Source: Saccharopolyspora phatthalungensis (GTDB lineage: Bacteria > Actinomycetota > Actinomycetes > Mycobacteriales > Pseudonocardiaceae). Taken from it: 64,000 nt of DNA. The position numbers and the translations under genes were made by a program. Shown piece by piece: positions 46,768 to 55,611 of this stretch; the stretch's first letter is position 1, and each line of letters begins with the position of its first letter. The stretch is from assembly GCF_014203395.1 (NCBI RefSeq), contig NZ_JACHIW010000001.1:5439501-5503500 (forward strand), written 5' to 3'. The notes below the pieces were generated by a model, which saw nothing but the letters and a program-made list of their open reading frames with translations, was not told the DNA's origin and did not search any database.

Positions 46768-46908
46768 GCCTTTCGGACGTCGACAAAGGTTGCGCGATAG
46801 AAGGTGGAGCCGGACGCTGTGTTGGATCGCCCGGCTCGGTAGCTCTTTTTAATCGATATTTCAGTCTTGATTGAATTTTGTGTGATGTCTTGTTGTTTCG
46901 TTTTCGGG

Positions 46909-47943
46909 TTAGGCGAGTGGGTGGGGTTCGCCGGTGAGTCCGGTGAGTGCGGTGGCGATTTCTTGGATGGTGGCGCGGATGTAGGTGGTGGTGGTTCCGG
47001 CGTCGCCTGCGTTGTCGGTGTGGCCTGCGTAGGCGCGGGCGATGGCGTAGCCGTAGTTGCGTTCGACCCAGGTGAGGGTGGTGTGGCGTAGCCAGTGTGT
47101 GGAGATTTGTTGGGTGGCGACCCAGGGTAGGTGGGAGCCGATGCGGTTCCAGAGATGGTCGTAGCGGCGGGTGGTGATCGGCTGTCCGTTGGTGTAGCGC
47201 AGGAGCTGCCCAGTGCGGGGGGCGCCGCGTTGTTCGGCGTGGTGCTGTAGGTGGGTCATGAGGGTGGGGGAAACGGGTTGCCAGCGGTGGGTTTCGCCTT
47301 TTTCTCGCAGGAGGATGAGGCTTTGGGTGGGGTCGAGGTCTTGGGGGCGGAGGTTGAGTGCGCCGCCGCGGCGGCAGGCGGTTTCGGTGTGGAGTCGCAG
47401 GATGAGGGTGTCGAGTGCGGGGTCGTTGCCGGTGGTGGCGGCGATGTGGTTGATCTCGGCTAGACGGGTGTCGGTGACGGCTCGGCGGGTGGAGGGGAGT
47501 CGGCGGGGTTTGGCGACTTTGCTGGCGGGGTTGTTGGCCGGGGTGATGAGTCCGTCGTTTTCGGCGTGGCGGTAGAGGCAGCGCAGGGCGGCGATGAGGT
47601 GTTCGCCGGCGCTGCGTCCGCCGCGTGCGTTGCGGCGGGCGATGACGTGGGTCTTGATGTGTTCGACGAGCTGCTTGATCTCGGAGGGGGTGGGTTCGTC
47701 GAGGCGTCGGTGGCCCCAGTGGTCTTCGATGCGGTTCCAGTAGGAGCGGTAGACGCGGCGGGTGCCGTCGGTGACGGCGGCCGAGACGGTGGGGATGTAT
47801 TCGGCGAAGGTGGGTACCGGCGGCCTGTGTGCGGGTGTGGCGAGAAGGTCCTCGGCTGACAGGCCGAGGCGGGCCAGTAGCAAGCGTGCGGCGTCCAGAT
47901 CGGCCTGAGTGGCGCCCGGGGGCTGGTGTTGGTGGGTTGTCAT
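46909..47943 (-). CDS. int: Tyrosine recombinase/integrase
   Basis: A 344-aa phage-type integrase. The N-terminal SAM-like core-binding domain includes TFAEYIPTVSAAVTDGTRRV and RSYWNRIEDHWGHRRLD. The catalytic domain has the first Arg in RLHTETACRRGGALNLRPQD. The HxxR motif is in ISTHWLRHTTLTWVERN, the second His in ARAYAGHTDNA, and the nucleophile Tyr in TTTTYIRATIQEIA. It is translationally coupled to the AbrB-like gene (ATGA overlap). A reverse frame of similar length on this stretch is an artefact of GC bias. It probably acts at the tRNA-Pro site at 44.8 kb. Confidence 0.92.
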   Translation of the reverse strand: MTTHQHQPPGATQADLDAARLLLARLGLSAEDLLATPAHRPPVPTFAEYIPTVSAAVTDGTRRVYRSYWNRIEDHWGHRRLDEPTPSEIKQLVEHIKTHVIARRNARGGRSAGEHLIAALRCLYRHAENDGLITPANNPASKVAKPRRLPSTRRAVTDTRLAEINHIAATTGNDPALDTLILRLHTETACRRGGALNLRPQDLDPTQSLILLREKGETHRWQPVSPTLMTHLQHHAEQRGAPRTGQLLRYTNGQPITTRRYDHLWNRIGSHLPWVATQQISTHWLRHTTLTWVERNYGYAIARAYAGHTDNAGDAGTTTTYIRATIQEIATALTGLTGEPHPLA

Positions 47944-48440
47944 GCGGTATCACCGTCCAGCCGCGTGGAGTGGCAGTGGGCGATCATGTCGTCCAACACA
48001 GCAGGTGGGTGTACGACGAGAGTGCCGTGTGCGGGTTCGGCGGTCAGCAGGACGCGGTCGCCGGGCAGCAGGCCGCAGCAGTGCCGGACCGGCGCGGGAA
48101 GCCGCAGGTGCCCCTGTGTGGTGACGCTGAACACACCGTGGGGATCGGTGCGGGTGATCAGCAGGCCGCGGGTTTCGCGGATTGCTAGCCGTGTGCCGGG
48201 TGTCCAGCCGAGGGCGCGTAGCACCGCTTGGTCGGCGACCCGGCCCCTGGCATCGACCGCCGCCAGCCCGTACACCACGCCACGATCACGTGGTTCCGGA
48301 ACGGCGGGCAGCGGAAGCGTCCGACGGGCGGTGACGGTTCCATGCTGGCCTACGGCCGACTGGCCGTCCTGCCGGGCGCGCGTTGTGGAGGGAACCACCG
48401 GCTTGATCACAGGGCCGGTCACGTCGACCACCGCCGCCAC
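47940..48440 (-). CDS. AbrB/SpoVT-like DNA-binding protein
   Basis: About 166 aa. The C-terminal two thirds contain two AbrB/MazE-like strands-and-loop blocks: AAVDARGRVADQAVLRALGW and GHLRLPAPVRHCCGLLPGDR. The sequence in front of RGVVYGLAAV is Pro/Arg-rich and may be an over-long start. It overlaps the integrase start by four bases, so it may regulate integration. An AbrB-integrase pair is often seen in actinomycete genomes. Confidence 0.75.
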   Translation of the reverse strand: MAAVVDVTGPVIKPVVPSTTRARQDGQSAVGQHGTVTARRTLPLPAVPEPRDRGVVYGLAAVDARGRVADQAVLRALGWTPGTRLAIRETRGLLITRTDPHGVFSVTTQGHLRLPAPVRHCCGLLPGDRVLLTAEPAHGTLVVHPPAVLDDMIAHCHSTRLDGDTA

Positions 48441-48879
48441 GTGCGGTGGGGTAGCCCCGGGAACGCTGAATCAGCGTGTTGGAGTGCCTTCAAACACTGG
48501 CACGTGAGATGTAGCAGGGATGCCACATTTTTGTGTCCGAGGGGCGAGTTGCACACTATCCACCCGCATCCAACTTCCCGAACGCGACTAACAAGCGCGT
48601 CTACGGCTGTCCTTCGTGTCCCTGCGACCCGGCCCTCGGGACGAGCAACAGAGACAACCTTATTTTGTCGCTGAACTGGGCAAACGAGCCTGACCCTGCT
48701 AGTGCCACGTAGCGCTGGGCAAGCGTTCCGGGGTCCCGAAACAGATCGGTCCCGCCCGTGTGAGAGCGGTGGGAGTGGGACGGCTCGGTATCGTCAAGCA
48801 GGTGTTCCCCGAACAGACATTGTCGCCCTGTCCGATCCCGTAGGCCCGTGTCGAACATCGATGCTCGTTGGGGAGGCTG
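48441..48879. other. Gap upstream of the AbrB-integrase operon
   Basis: No gene is supported. Short frames on both strands lack start sites and family patterns. It should include the promoter of the AbrB-integrase operon near 48441-48540. Confidence 0.35.
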
Positions 48880-49260
48880 CCAACAGAGTGGACAACAGGC
48901 AAGTCGTGCACGGCTTCATTCTGCGTTGAGCGAACGGCGTCTGGACGACTTACCGGAGCTGGTTGCGGCCGACGTCATTGACCACAACAAGATTATCTAT
49001 GGTGGAGCGGACGAACCTGGTGTCGCATTCGAGGGGCTACGCCAGCAACTTTCCGGGTCCGATCCGCTCACTATTCAGATTGACGAGTTGATCGCTGAGG
49101 GTCGGCGAGTGGCAGCGCGGGTGATCCCAACGCGGAATTCATAGCGGAACGCACCCACGGATGCCTGTGCCAACCGGCCGGAGCTCCGAGAACGAAGCGA
49201 TCTAGCTCTTTGCAATCGGAGATGGCAAGATCAACGAAATTCGCGTTAGCTGATCTGGCG
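48880..49260 (+). pseudogene. Broken SnoaL-like (ester cyclase fold) gene
   Basis: Pieces from three frames fit a SnoaL-like protein: VDNRQVVHGFI, then LSERRLDDLPELVAADVIDH with FEGLRQQLSGSDPLTIQIDE, then a third-frame FAIGDGKINEIRVS. Frameshifts lie near 48925 and between 49130 and 49200. It cannot make a full protein. Confidence 0.5.
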
Positions 49261-49539
49261 ACGCTGACGCGCAGCGTTTCGCCATTGTCCGATAACTTTG
49301 GCCAAGTAGATCAAATAAATGTATCCGCAGGTCAATTCCGATAATTCCGCGTAATATGTATACTAAAGAGTTATATGCCAACTGATAGTCGTGTCGATCC
49401 TTCTTGGACGAGATTGCCGGTCGGGTCGGCTCCAGTAATAGGCAAGAGCCGACCGCGGCAGCCCCATCGGAGAGTTTCTACATTTGGCGATTGGCGTGGT
49501 TTTCGGTATAGATCGTCTCCGGATGCCTTGACCTGCCCA

Positions 49540-52500
49540 TTAATCAAGAGTCTCCTGGTCGAACCATTCCTGCCTGGTAGATGCATTTGCTAAAGTTGTA
49601 GCCTTTGCAGCTACTTCAGCCGTAAGGATTTCGTTCGCCATATGCCGGAGCACAGGCGGGAGCTCATGAGAATGGCGGAGAATTTCGCGACATGTCGAGA
49701 TGTCGATTCCTCCAGTGCGTGCAAAATTATATCTCATTGGATGAATCGGCGTCGTAGGCTGACAGGATGCAAACGAATCGGAGAAATCGTCGAGCGAATC
49801 GGCCCATTCCTTATTAGGGGAACGCAGCAATATGGCCAACCGTGCAGCACTAATCAGGGCTTTCAGGTCTTGATCGCGACATGATTTCGCGATTCTATTC
49901 AGTGTCGTTATGGAGGTATTTTTATCCATCTGTGTTGAAGCAAGGTACAGCATCCCAGCTGTGCTTCGTGTGAGCCACTGAGGATCGGGTTCAGTGCCGG
50001 GTCGTATCCAGGCATTGGAAGCCATCGAATGGATAATGTACAACGTATATGCATCGAACCCTCTTATCCATTTGTCGAGCCTCTTCTCGTTTTCCATTAG
50101 CACTGACGGAGGTGCCCAGCGGAGAATGCAGCAGAGAGCAAAGAATGCATCGTCTGAGCTTTCGATATCCTTTAACTGGTCTGCCCACCAACCGCGGTCC
50201 AAGCGTCGCTGTCGCGCGTAGCGGGCTCGGAGCACTGGCGAGATCGACTCGTCAAATAGTCCGCCAGCAACTTTGCGACTGATGTTGCCGCCACGAACTT
50301 CGCCAAGAAACGCAGCCATCGCTAGCGTGCGCTGACATTTACCTCCAATCGCGTCCGTGAGCGCCTCATGGAAATCAACCCAAAGGCTGTACTTGTTTTT
50401 AGTGTTTGTCGACGACTGAACGATGGAGGCGGCTTCAACTAGTCTGCGGAGAAGCGCAGAGTGTTTCCCTTCGTCTTCTAGCTCCTCCCTAATGTTATAG
50501 AACGGCAGAAGTCTCCTGCGGCCGCGTGGCAGCAGTCCATCGCTTACATGCATCAGGTAGGAAAGACTATTTAGCGATGCTATCTCAGTGCAAAGCGCCG
50601 GTGCAGATTGTTGCGGTGCATCCAATGTTCCATTCAGCTGTACCCCGGCGCGGAATGCCGCGAGGAAGGAATCAAAGTTCGTTTCGCCTACAGAGGGAGG
50701 GAGTCGTACATCTGGCTGAAGTATGCTGTGCCAGAGATTGGTGTCGTTGCCGATGCTTTCGAATACTTCTTCGCCTTGAGACGGTGATAGGGTATGAAAT
50801 AGGTCCATAGACTTACCCACAAAGAACCAAAGGCGGCGTGCGCGCTTATTTCGGGCGTGCGACCATTTGTCGTACCACCAATCCACAATAAGAGCACTCT
50901 CGGAATTCTCCGCAAGCAATCGCGCGGCGTCAAAATCTAAGAGGCCAGACGCGACCCCTTTCTCAATACGAGTCCTCATTCGTTCGACAATCTCTTCACC
51001 TCCGGAATCGAAAGGAAGAGACAGGACCGACGATCCTAGCCCCCTGGTGATGGATCCAAGCAGGGCGACCGATTCCTCCGACGAAACTAGGTCGACTACC
51101 CTGGATACCGAACGTGGTTTCTGAGAGAAGACTTGGTCCCGAAGCAGGGTCAGAGCAACTTCTCGCGAGTAGGAAATGAGAGAATAATCGCCATTAGACT
51201 TGATGAGATCTTCCAACAAGTCGACGATGTTGGCGAGTTCGCCAACATCGGAAAATCCGGCATAGAATCGAGTGACGTTCCACCAGTACGGGTTTCGAAG
51301 AAGCGCCTCAAAACGTTCAGAGCGATTACCGGACCGTTCCGCGCCTGGGCTCGATGTGCGGGCCGTGGAATACAGGTACCTTGCTGCAAAGTACTCTCGG
51401 AGCGGCTGCACTTCGAATTCAAAAGTATTCTGAACACGACTCGTTAAGACCATGACCCGGTCGGTCATTCCGGTAAACAGTTGGTCAACGAGTTCTAGTT
51501 TCTTCTTCTTATATCCTCGCAGTTGGAGGTATTTCTTAAGTAGCGCCTTCAGCTTAGGTTCTGCGATGCTTCCGTTGGAATCTCCTGTCTCGGCGAGGCA
51601 ATGAAGTTCCCAGGCAACATATCCATGTAAGTCAAGGATCAGTTCACGCTCATCTCGAATGATTGAGCTTTTCTCGGCTTCGCGGTCGAGGAACGTCTCC
51701 ATGTATTCTCGGTATAGCGCGGTTCGTTTGTCCGGCAGGGACGGCCCCTTCTTTCGCACGAGCCAGAGAAGGATCGCGAGCTGCATAGGATTTCGAGCCA
51801 GGTCGACAATATGCGGCTGCCCTAGTTTCTGGCCGAGTACTTGACGGATTTCATAGGCCGCCTGATGAGTCACCCTGCGGGACATGAGCCACCCGTCCGT
51901 GTATTCTAGGACTAGGGTCAGTGGTAGGTCGCCGAGACCGAAGTAAGTCCACTCTCGTTTCGAGAATCCAGGCGTCTTCGAAAAGGAACTTGGTCGGCTG
52001 GATGCCATCGTTCGAAACGATGGACTAAACGGCTCGATCCGGTTTAATGCTTCATTGACGCAAGAGACAACAGCCCGACGGTCATTGAGATCGGGAACTT
52101 CATCCAGGCCGTCGAGAACCAGAATTGCAGGCGTAGCTCTTAGAACCGCGTCCAAATCGGATACAGAGAAGCGAAGTCCACCCGAGTAGCGTCTAACCTG
52201 GGCAGCCAGGAACGCCTCCAGGGTGTCCGACCAGCCTTCAGGGGCTCCGTCATTTGTGATGTCAAATGGATCCCGCCGTCTCAGCCAGGCAGCCAAATCA
52301 CGGAAGTCCACATGAAACGGCAGGCGAATGGGACTCGATCGGTGTTCAGCTGAGAAACGGTTGATCTGTGAGTTGTTGCCGAGTAGTCGAGCCCTGTGTG
52401 CTTGACATACGTATTGTCCGACAGTGGATTTACCTTGCCCAGGGGCGCCTTCTAGAACGATTCTTGAAGATGACGGTGCATCATCTCCAACCATGCTCTC

Positions 52501-53373
52501 AGAGAGAAGGACAGACGCCGCTGGTCGGCCGCTTGTCCGGTTGCTCGTCATGAAAGCGGTGGTGATGTCGCCCGAGAGTAGACCTGCCCATTTCTCTTCC
52601 ACTGCTGAATGACTGGATGAAACCAAGCGAGAATCTGCAAATCTGGTAAAGGCGCTGCCTGGGTAGAAAGGTCTTTCTATTGCGCTGGCTGCAAGCGGTA
52701 CGTCAATAAAAACATCGAGCAACTGAGGTTCGAGCTCGGCCTGCTTGAACTTCACCACTCTGTCGCGTTCGTACTGATGCGCCATACACTTCATCAGGGC
52801 GCTCACCCGCTGATCGCCTCGCGCGATCTTGATCAATGTCTTGTCATCTGCTCCGGGGTCTCGTAACCCTAAGAGCTCTGCCAGACCTGTTATCTCCCTT
52901 ATGAAGCCGTAAGTACGCTTGATCTCAGTTTCAGGGTCTAGTCGGCGATCTAGGTCGTCTCGCCACCATACCTGCGCGGGAATCGGCATTTTCTCGCTCA
53001 GCCAAGCCTGGACGCGGTCGCGTGTGCCGGAATCTGGGTGCGAGGAACACTGCGCATTCGTCAGGAGGACATACTGTTCAGCACCTTTTGAGGCGAGTTC
53101 TTGGACCTTCTCGATCTCACCTTCGAGCGCGCTGATTACCCAGTTAGCGATCTCGTCGGGATTAGCTAACTTGTTTGGCGTCGGTTTGCGAAACTTGACT
53201 TGATACACAATTGCGTCAGCGACTCGGCCGCGAGGTGCGGAGGCATCTCGCCCACCGTCAGGCATGCCGACCGGGAAACACTGAACATTCGGGTTATGTG
53301 CGACAAGTAACGCTTGGCAAAGCTGGTGAAAGGCATCTGCCCCAAGCGATTCATAGTCATATCGCTCTGCCAA
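49540..53373 (-). CDS. Mrr-like nuclease-NACHT ATPase protein (probable anti-phage STAND protein)
   Basis: A 1277-aa protein. Residues ~1-150 form a PD-(D/E)XK (Mrr-like) nuclease domain with GGRD (40-43) and YQVKF (57-61, catalytic Lys 60). Residues ~300-560 form a NACHT NTPase: Walker A EGAPGQGKSTV (about 308-318), Walker B ILVLDGLDEVPD (about 416-427) and a sensor-like RTMASSRPSSF. The winged helix/TPR part includes FEFEVQPLREYFAARYLYST. The last 650 residues are helical and unassigned, probably the sensor. It starts at TTG 53373 with GGAGG five bases before. The gene is clearly less GC-rich than its surroundings. This is the plan of Avs/bNACHT systems, in which ligand binding switches on a nuclease. 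It has no obvious partner gene. Confidence 0.88.
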   Translation of the reverse strand: MAERYDYESLGADAFHQLCQALLVAHNPNVQCFPVGMPDGGRDASAPRGRVADAIVYQVKFRKPTPNKLANPDEIANWVISALEGEIEKVQELASKGAEQYVLLTNAQCSSHPDSGTRDRVQAWLSEKMPIPAQVWWRDDLDRRLDPETEIKRTYGFIREITGLAELLGLRDPGADDKTLIKIARGDQRVSALMKCMAHQYERDRVVKFKQAELEPQLLDVFIDVPLAASAIERPFYPGSAFTRFADSRLVSSSHSAVEEKWAGLLSGDITTAFMTSNRTSGRPAASVLLSESMVGDDAPSSSRIVLEGAPGQGKSTVGQYVCQAHRARLLGNNSQINRFSAEHRSSPIRLPFHVDFRDLAAWLRRRDPFDITNDGAPEGWSDTLEAFLAAQVRRYSGGLRFSVSDLDAVLRATPAILVLDGLDEVPDLNDRRAVVSCVNEALNRIEPFSPSFRTMASSRPSSFSKTPGFSKREWTYFGLGDLPLTLVLEYTDGWLMSRRVTHQAAYEIRQVLGQKLGQPHIVDLARNPMQLAILLWLVRKKGPSLPDKRTALYREYMETFLDREAEKSSIIRDERELILDLHGYVAWELHCLAETGDSNGSIAEPKLKALLKKYLQLRGYKKKKLELVDQLFTGMTDRVMVLTSRVQNTFEFEVQPLREYFAARYLYSTARTSSPGAERSGNRSERFEALLRNPYWWNVTRFYAGFSDVGELANIVDLLEDLIKSNGDYSLISYSREVALTLLRDQVFSQKPRSVSRVVDLVSSEESVALLGSITRGLGSSVLSLPFDSGGEEIVERMRTRIEKGVASGLLDFDAARLLAENSESALIVDWWYDKWSHARNKRARRLWFFVGKSMDLFHTLSPSQGEEVFESIGNDTNLWHSILQPDVRLPPSVGETNFDSFLAAFRAGVQLNGTLDAPQQSAPALCTEIASLNSLSYLMHVSDGLLPRGRRRLLPFYNIREELEDEGKHSALLRRLVEAASIVQSSTNTKNKYSLWVDFHEALTDAIGGKCQRTLAMAAFLGEVRGGNISRKVAGGLFDESISPVLRARYARQRRLDRGWWADQLKDIESSDDAFFALCCILRWAPPSVLMENEKRLDKWIRGFDAYTLYIIHSMASNAWIRPGTEPDPQWLTRSTAGMLYLASTQMDKNTSITTLNRIAKSCRDQDLKALISAARLAILLRSPNKEWADSLDDFSDSFASCQPTTPIHPMRYNFARTGGIDISTCREILRHSHELPPVLRHMANEILTAEVAAKATTLANASTRQEWFDQETLD

Positions 53374-53605
53374 CCTAGCCTCCGTTATGCTGAGAACTCT
53401 GCCTGACGAACCTTGATCGTATCGATGCCGGTCCTAGGCGTTTGACGTGGTCCCCTGTGATTGGCTTGGTAGTGCACGCCTGACTTGCGTCGCGCACCGG
53501 AAGCTCGTTGGAGCACCAGTCCTGGTTTCTGCCCAAGGATGAGACGCTACGAGAATCAATTGGTTCGTAGTGCGACGGTGCTCGGCCGGGAACGCGGGCC
53601 GGGCC

Positions 53606-53795
53606 GTCCCACCTGGCCCGCCGAGTCCCGGCCGGGACACCTTCGGTGGGGACAGGTCGAGACGTCCGATGACCTGGGAAATCGGTCAACGCGCCACGCA
53701 TGGGACAGCCGCTGTCACGGGTCCCAGACTGTCCCCCGGAGCACTTGTCCAAGTACCCAGATGGCGCCTGCCGATGGGACACGGACACCCGTCCC
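53606..53795. repeat. Cluster of GGGAC/GTCCC words in a noncoding gap
   Basis: Nine GGGAC or GTCCC pentamers lie within 190 bp, at 53606, 53625, 53634, 53649, 53702, 53721, 53731, 53776 and 53791. Several extend to TGGGACA or GTCCCA. TGGGAC at 53775 and GTCCCA at 53791 face each other. The gap 53374-53854 has no supported gene. Confidence 0.5.
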
Positions 53796-53854
53796 ATTGA
53801 CAGGCGACGAGCAGCCGTGTGGTTCGGCGATCCCACACGCTGTGGGCGAATGGA

Positions 53855-54559
53855 TCAGCGCCTGGGCACGTGCGGGTCCAGAAGTCGAAGCAGCGCTTCC
53901 TGCCTCGTTCGGCAAGGAACGCCGGAGACCCGAGTCAGCATGGGACCGAGCGCTTGCCACTTCTTCGTCTTGGTGCCATCCGAGTCCAAGTACCCGATCA
54001 GACGCTCATTCTCTCCAGCGCGACATAGGACGATCCACCTGCGTGTCTGCTCGAAATCAGATGACCGTTCCATGCGGACCGTGTCCAGATCCACCGTCTC
54101 CGTGCGGCCGATCGGCCTCGGAAGCTGCCGAGACTCCGGCAAGTCGGTGGTTTCCGCTGTCGTCTCTTCCTGCTCGGTCTCGGCAGGATTGCTCAGGTCG
54201 TTGCCTGAAACGGGTTCCGTGACGATTTCCGTGACATCGGGCTCGGTACTGCCCTCAATCGAAGCGTGCTCCGCTGGAGTTGGCGTGGCAATGCCGTGGG
54301 CTTCTGCGAGTTCGGTTACGGCGGTTAGTAGGTCTTGAATCGCCTGCTGGGGATCGGCGCCAGCGCTCAGCGTTCGTCGTACGGCCACCATTGCGGCGTC
54401 GGCACGTTCTACCGCTTCCCAGGAACGCGCGCCGCCAGCCTGGATTCGTGCTCGTCGGGCGCGTTGGCGACATGCTGGTCCGTGGTATCGGGCGCGTCGT
54501 CCGCGTGGTGATCCCGGTGGTAGTGGCTCGCCGCATCCCAAGCACACGCCAGCAGACAT
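53855..54559 (-). CDS. Hypothetical protein with N-terminal FCS-like zinc ribbon
   Basis: A 234-aa protein (or 242 aa from ATG 54583). The N-terminus has a Cys pattern VCLGCGEPLPPG ... YHGPACRQRARRARIQ, as in small zinc-ribbon proteins of actinomycete elements. The middle is Thr/Glu-rich and low-complexity. The C-terminus has MERSSDFEQTRRWIVLCRAG and ERLIGYLDSDGTKTKKWQAL. Probably third in an operon with the next two genes. Confidence 0.7.
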   Translation of the reverse strand: MSAGVCLGCGEPLPPGSPRGRRARYHGPACRQRARRARIQAGGARSWEAVERADAAMVAVRRTLSAGADPQQAIQDLLTAVTELAEAHGIATPTPAEHASIEGSTEPDVTEIVTEPVSGNDLSNPAETEQEETTAETTDLPESRQLPRPIGRTETVDLDTVRMERSSDFEQTRRWIVLCRAGENERLIGYLDSDGTKTKKWQALGPMLTRVSGVPCRTRQEALLRLLDPHVPRR

Positions 54560-54682
54560 CGACTGACCCCAATCGTGACGCATTTCGTGACGTCCGCCTG
54601 AGCCTATCCGTTGTCACGGAATGTGTCACGGAACTATCGCCGGAACGACGACGGAAGGCAGGGCAGGCGTTGGCTGCTTCGT

Positions 54683-54889
54683 TTACAGCTGTAGAAGGAC
54701 GTCAAGCACGGTTTCCAGGATTTCGTTCGAGGGCTTCGAAAACTCTTTGATTGCAGGCGTTCTCAGCTCTGCGAGGGATAAGATCCTGGTCGGCAGATCC
54801 GGGTTCAGGTCGCCGGTCCAGGCCGTTACGTAGCCGTCCGGTTCGCGGTCGAGGCTGTGCCGTCCCACCGGTTCTGCGAGCGTGGTCAT
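54683..54889 (-). CDS. Small hypothetical element protein
   Basis: A 68-aa protein beginning MTTLAEPVGRHSLDREPDG, then TGDLNPDLPTRILSLAEL and ending EILETVLDVLLQL. No family recognised. Its ATG overlaps the stop of the 158-aa gene upstream (ATGA), which supports this start over the longer open frame. Confidence 0.6.
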   Translation of the reverse strand: MTTLAEPVGRHSLDREPDGYVTAWTGDLNPDLPTRILSLAELRTPAIKEFSKPSNEILETVLDVLLQL

Positions 54890-55362
54890 GCGCCGGATTG
54901 CTTGGCGGCGAGGTCCCGTGCGCACTGCTCGCGGATCAGGGCGGCGAGTTCGTCCAGCGTTGTCGCGAGCAGTTCGCGGTCCTCGGCGCTGTATTGTCCC
55001 TCGGGCAAGTAGTGGGCGGCGTCGTCGAGTAGCCATTGCGCTTTGCGTAGAAGGACTGCGAGCGTGCTGGTCCCGGAACATGTCACCGCAGGCTGGGCGT
55101 TGTCCTTCGCCGCGTCGGCTACTGCCGCCAGTCTCAGCAAGCAGGCGCTACAGGGCGCGCATGCGGGTGCTTTGGCGGAATCCGGCGGGCTGGTTGGGTC
55201 GGCTGCTTCTTCGATGTCCGTCGGGCGAAACTTCAGCCGACACCACGACTGGACTTCGTCATCCTGGCTGGTCGGCGCGGCACAGTGCGCGACACGCAGT
55301 GACTCGACCACGAGCCCAGCCTTGAACTGAAACCACTTCGCCTGTTCTGTCGACCCATCCAC
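54886..55362 (-). CDS. Hypothetical Cys-containing element protein
   Basis: A 158-aa protein. A Cys-x2-Cys-x2-Cys cluster (ACAPCSACLLRLAAVADAA) lies near the middle, next to AVTCSGTSTLAVLLRKAQWL, and could hold a metal. The tail is helical (EDRELLATTLDELAALIREQ). There is no recognised family. It is divergent from the HTH-Nudix gene at 55612 and leads the small operon reading leftwards. Confidence 0.65.
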   Translation of the reverse strand: MDGSTEQAKWFQFKAGLVVESLRVAHCAAPTSQDDEVQSWCRLKFRPTDIEEAADPTSPPDSAKAPACAPCSACLLRLAAVADAAKDNAQPAVTCSGTSTLAVLLRKAQWLLDDAAHYLPEGQYSAEDRELLATTLDELAALIREQCARDLAAKQSGA

Positions 55363-55516
55363 CGCTGAACTCCAATCCCTGGAGGACCACGGCCGGAGTC
55401 GAGCATGGCGGGCCGGCCGATTCCGGCCGTGGTCCAGGTCCGGCGACGGTCGGGGGGAACGGAGTGCGACGCCGCCGGACGACTTGGGTGACCGCGTGTA
55501 AGCGGCTCGTGTCAGA

Positions 55517-55525
55517 CTGAAATCA
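55517..55525 (+). promoter_or_regulatory. CTGAAATCA half-operator
   Basis: CTGAAATCA in the divergent promoter region 55363-55611 is the same 9-mer that occurs twice in the other divergent promoter of the element at 59872-59880 and 59892-59900. Confidence 0.4.
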
Positions 55526-55611
55526 TGCTTGCATCAGCGCTCGATCAGCGGAACGACCTTGACGCGACCTGCTGACGACATAGGGCGGCCTCGTAGCGCG
55601 GACGGGAGACG

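Noticed and set aside
46751..47953. 400-codon minus frame, longer than the integrase
   Set aside because: Very Pro/Arg/His-rich, no motif; the overlapping 344-aa frame has the R-HxxR-H-Y integrase residues.
53375..53836. 153-codon minus frame upstream of the NACHT gene
   Set aside because: No motif or start site; covers the repeat cluster and would need translation through it.
53485..54222. 245-codon + frame over the GGGAC cluster
   Set aside because: Overlaps the zinc-ribbon gene on the other strand, no ribosome site, Ser/Pro/Arg-rich noise.
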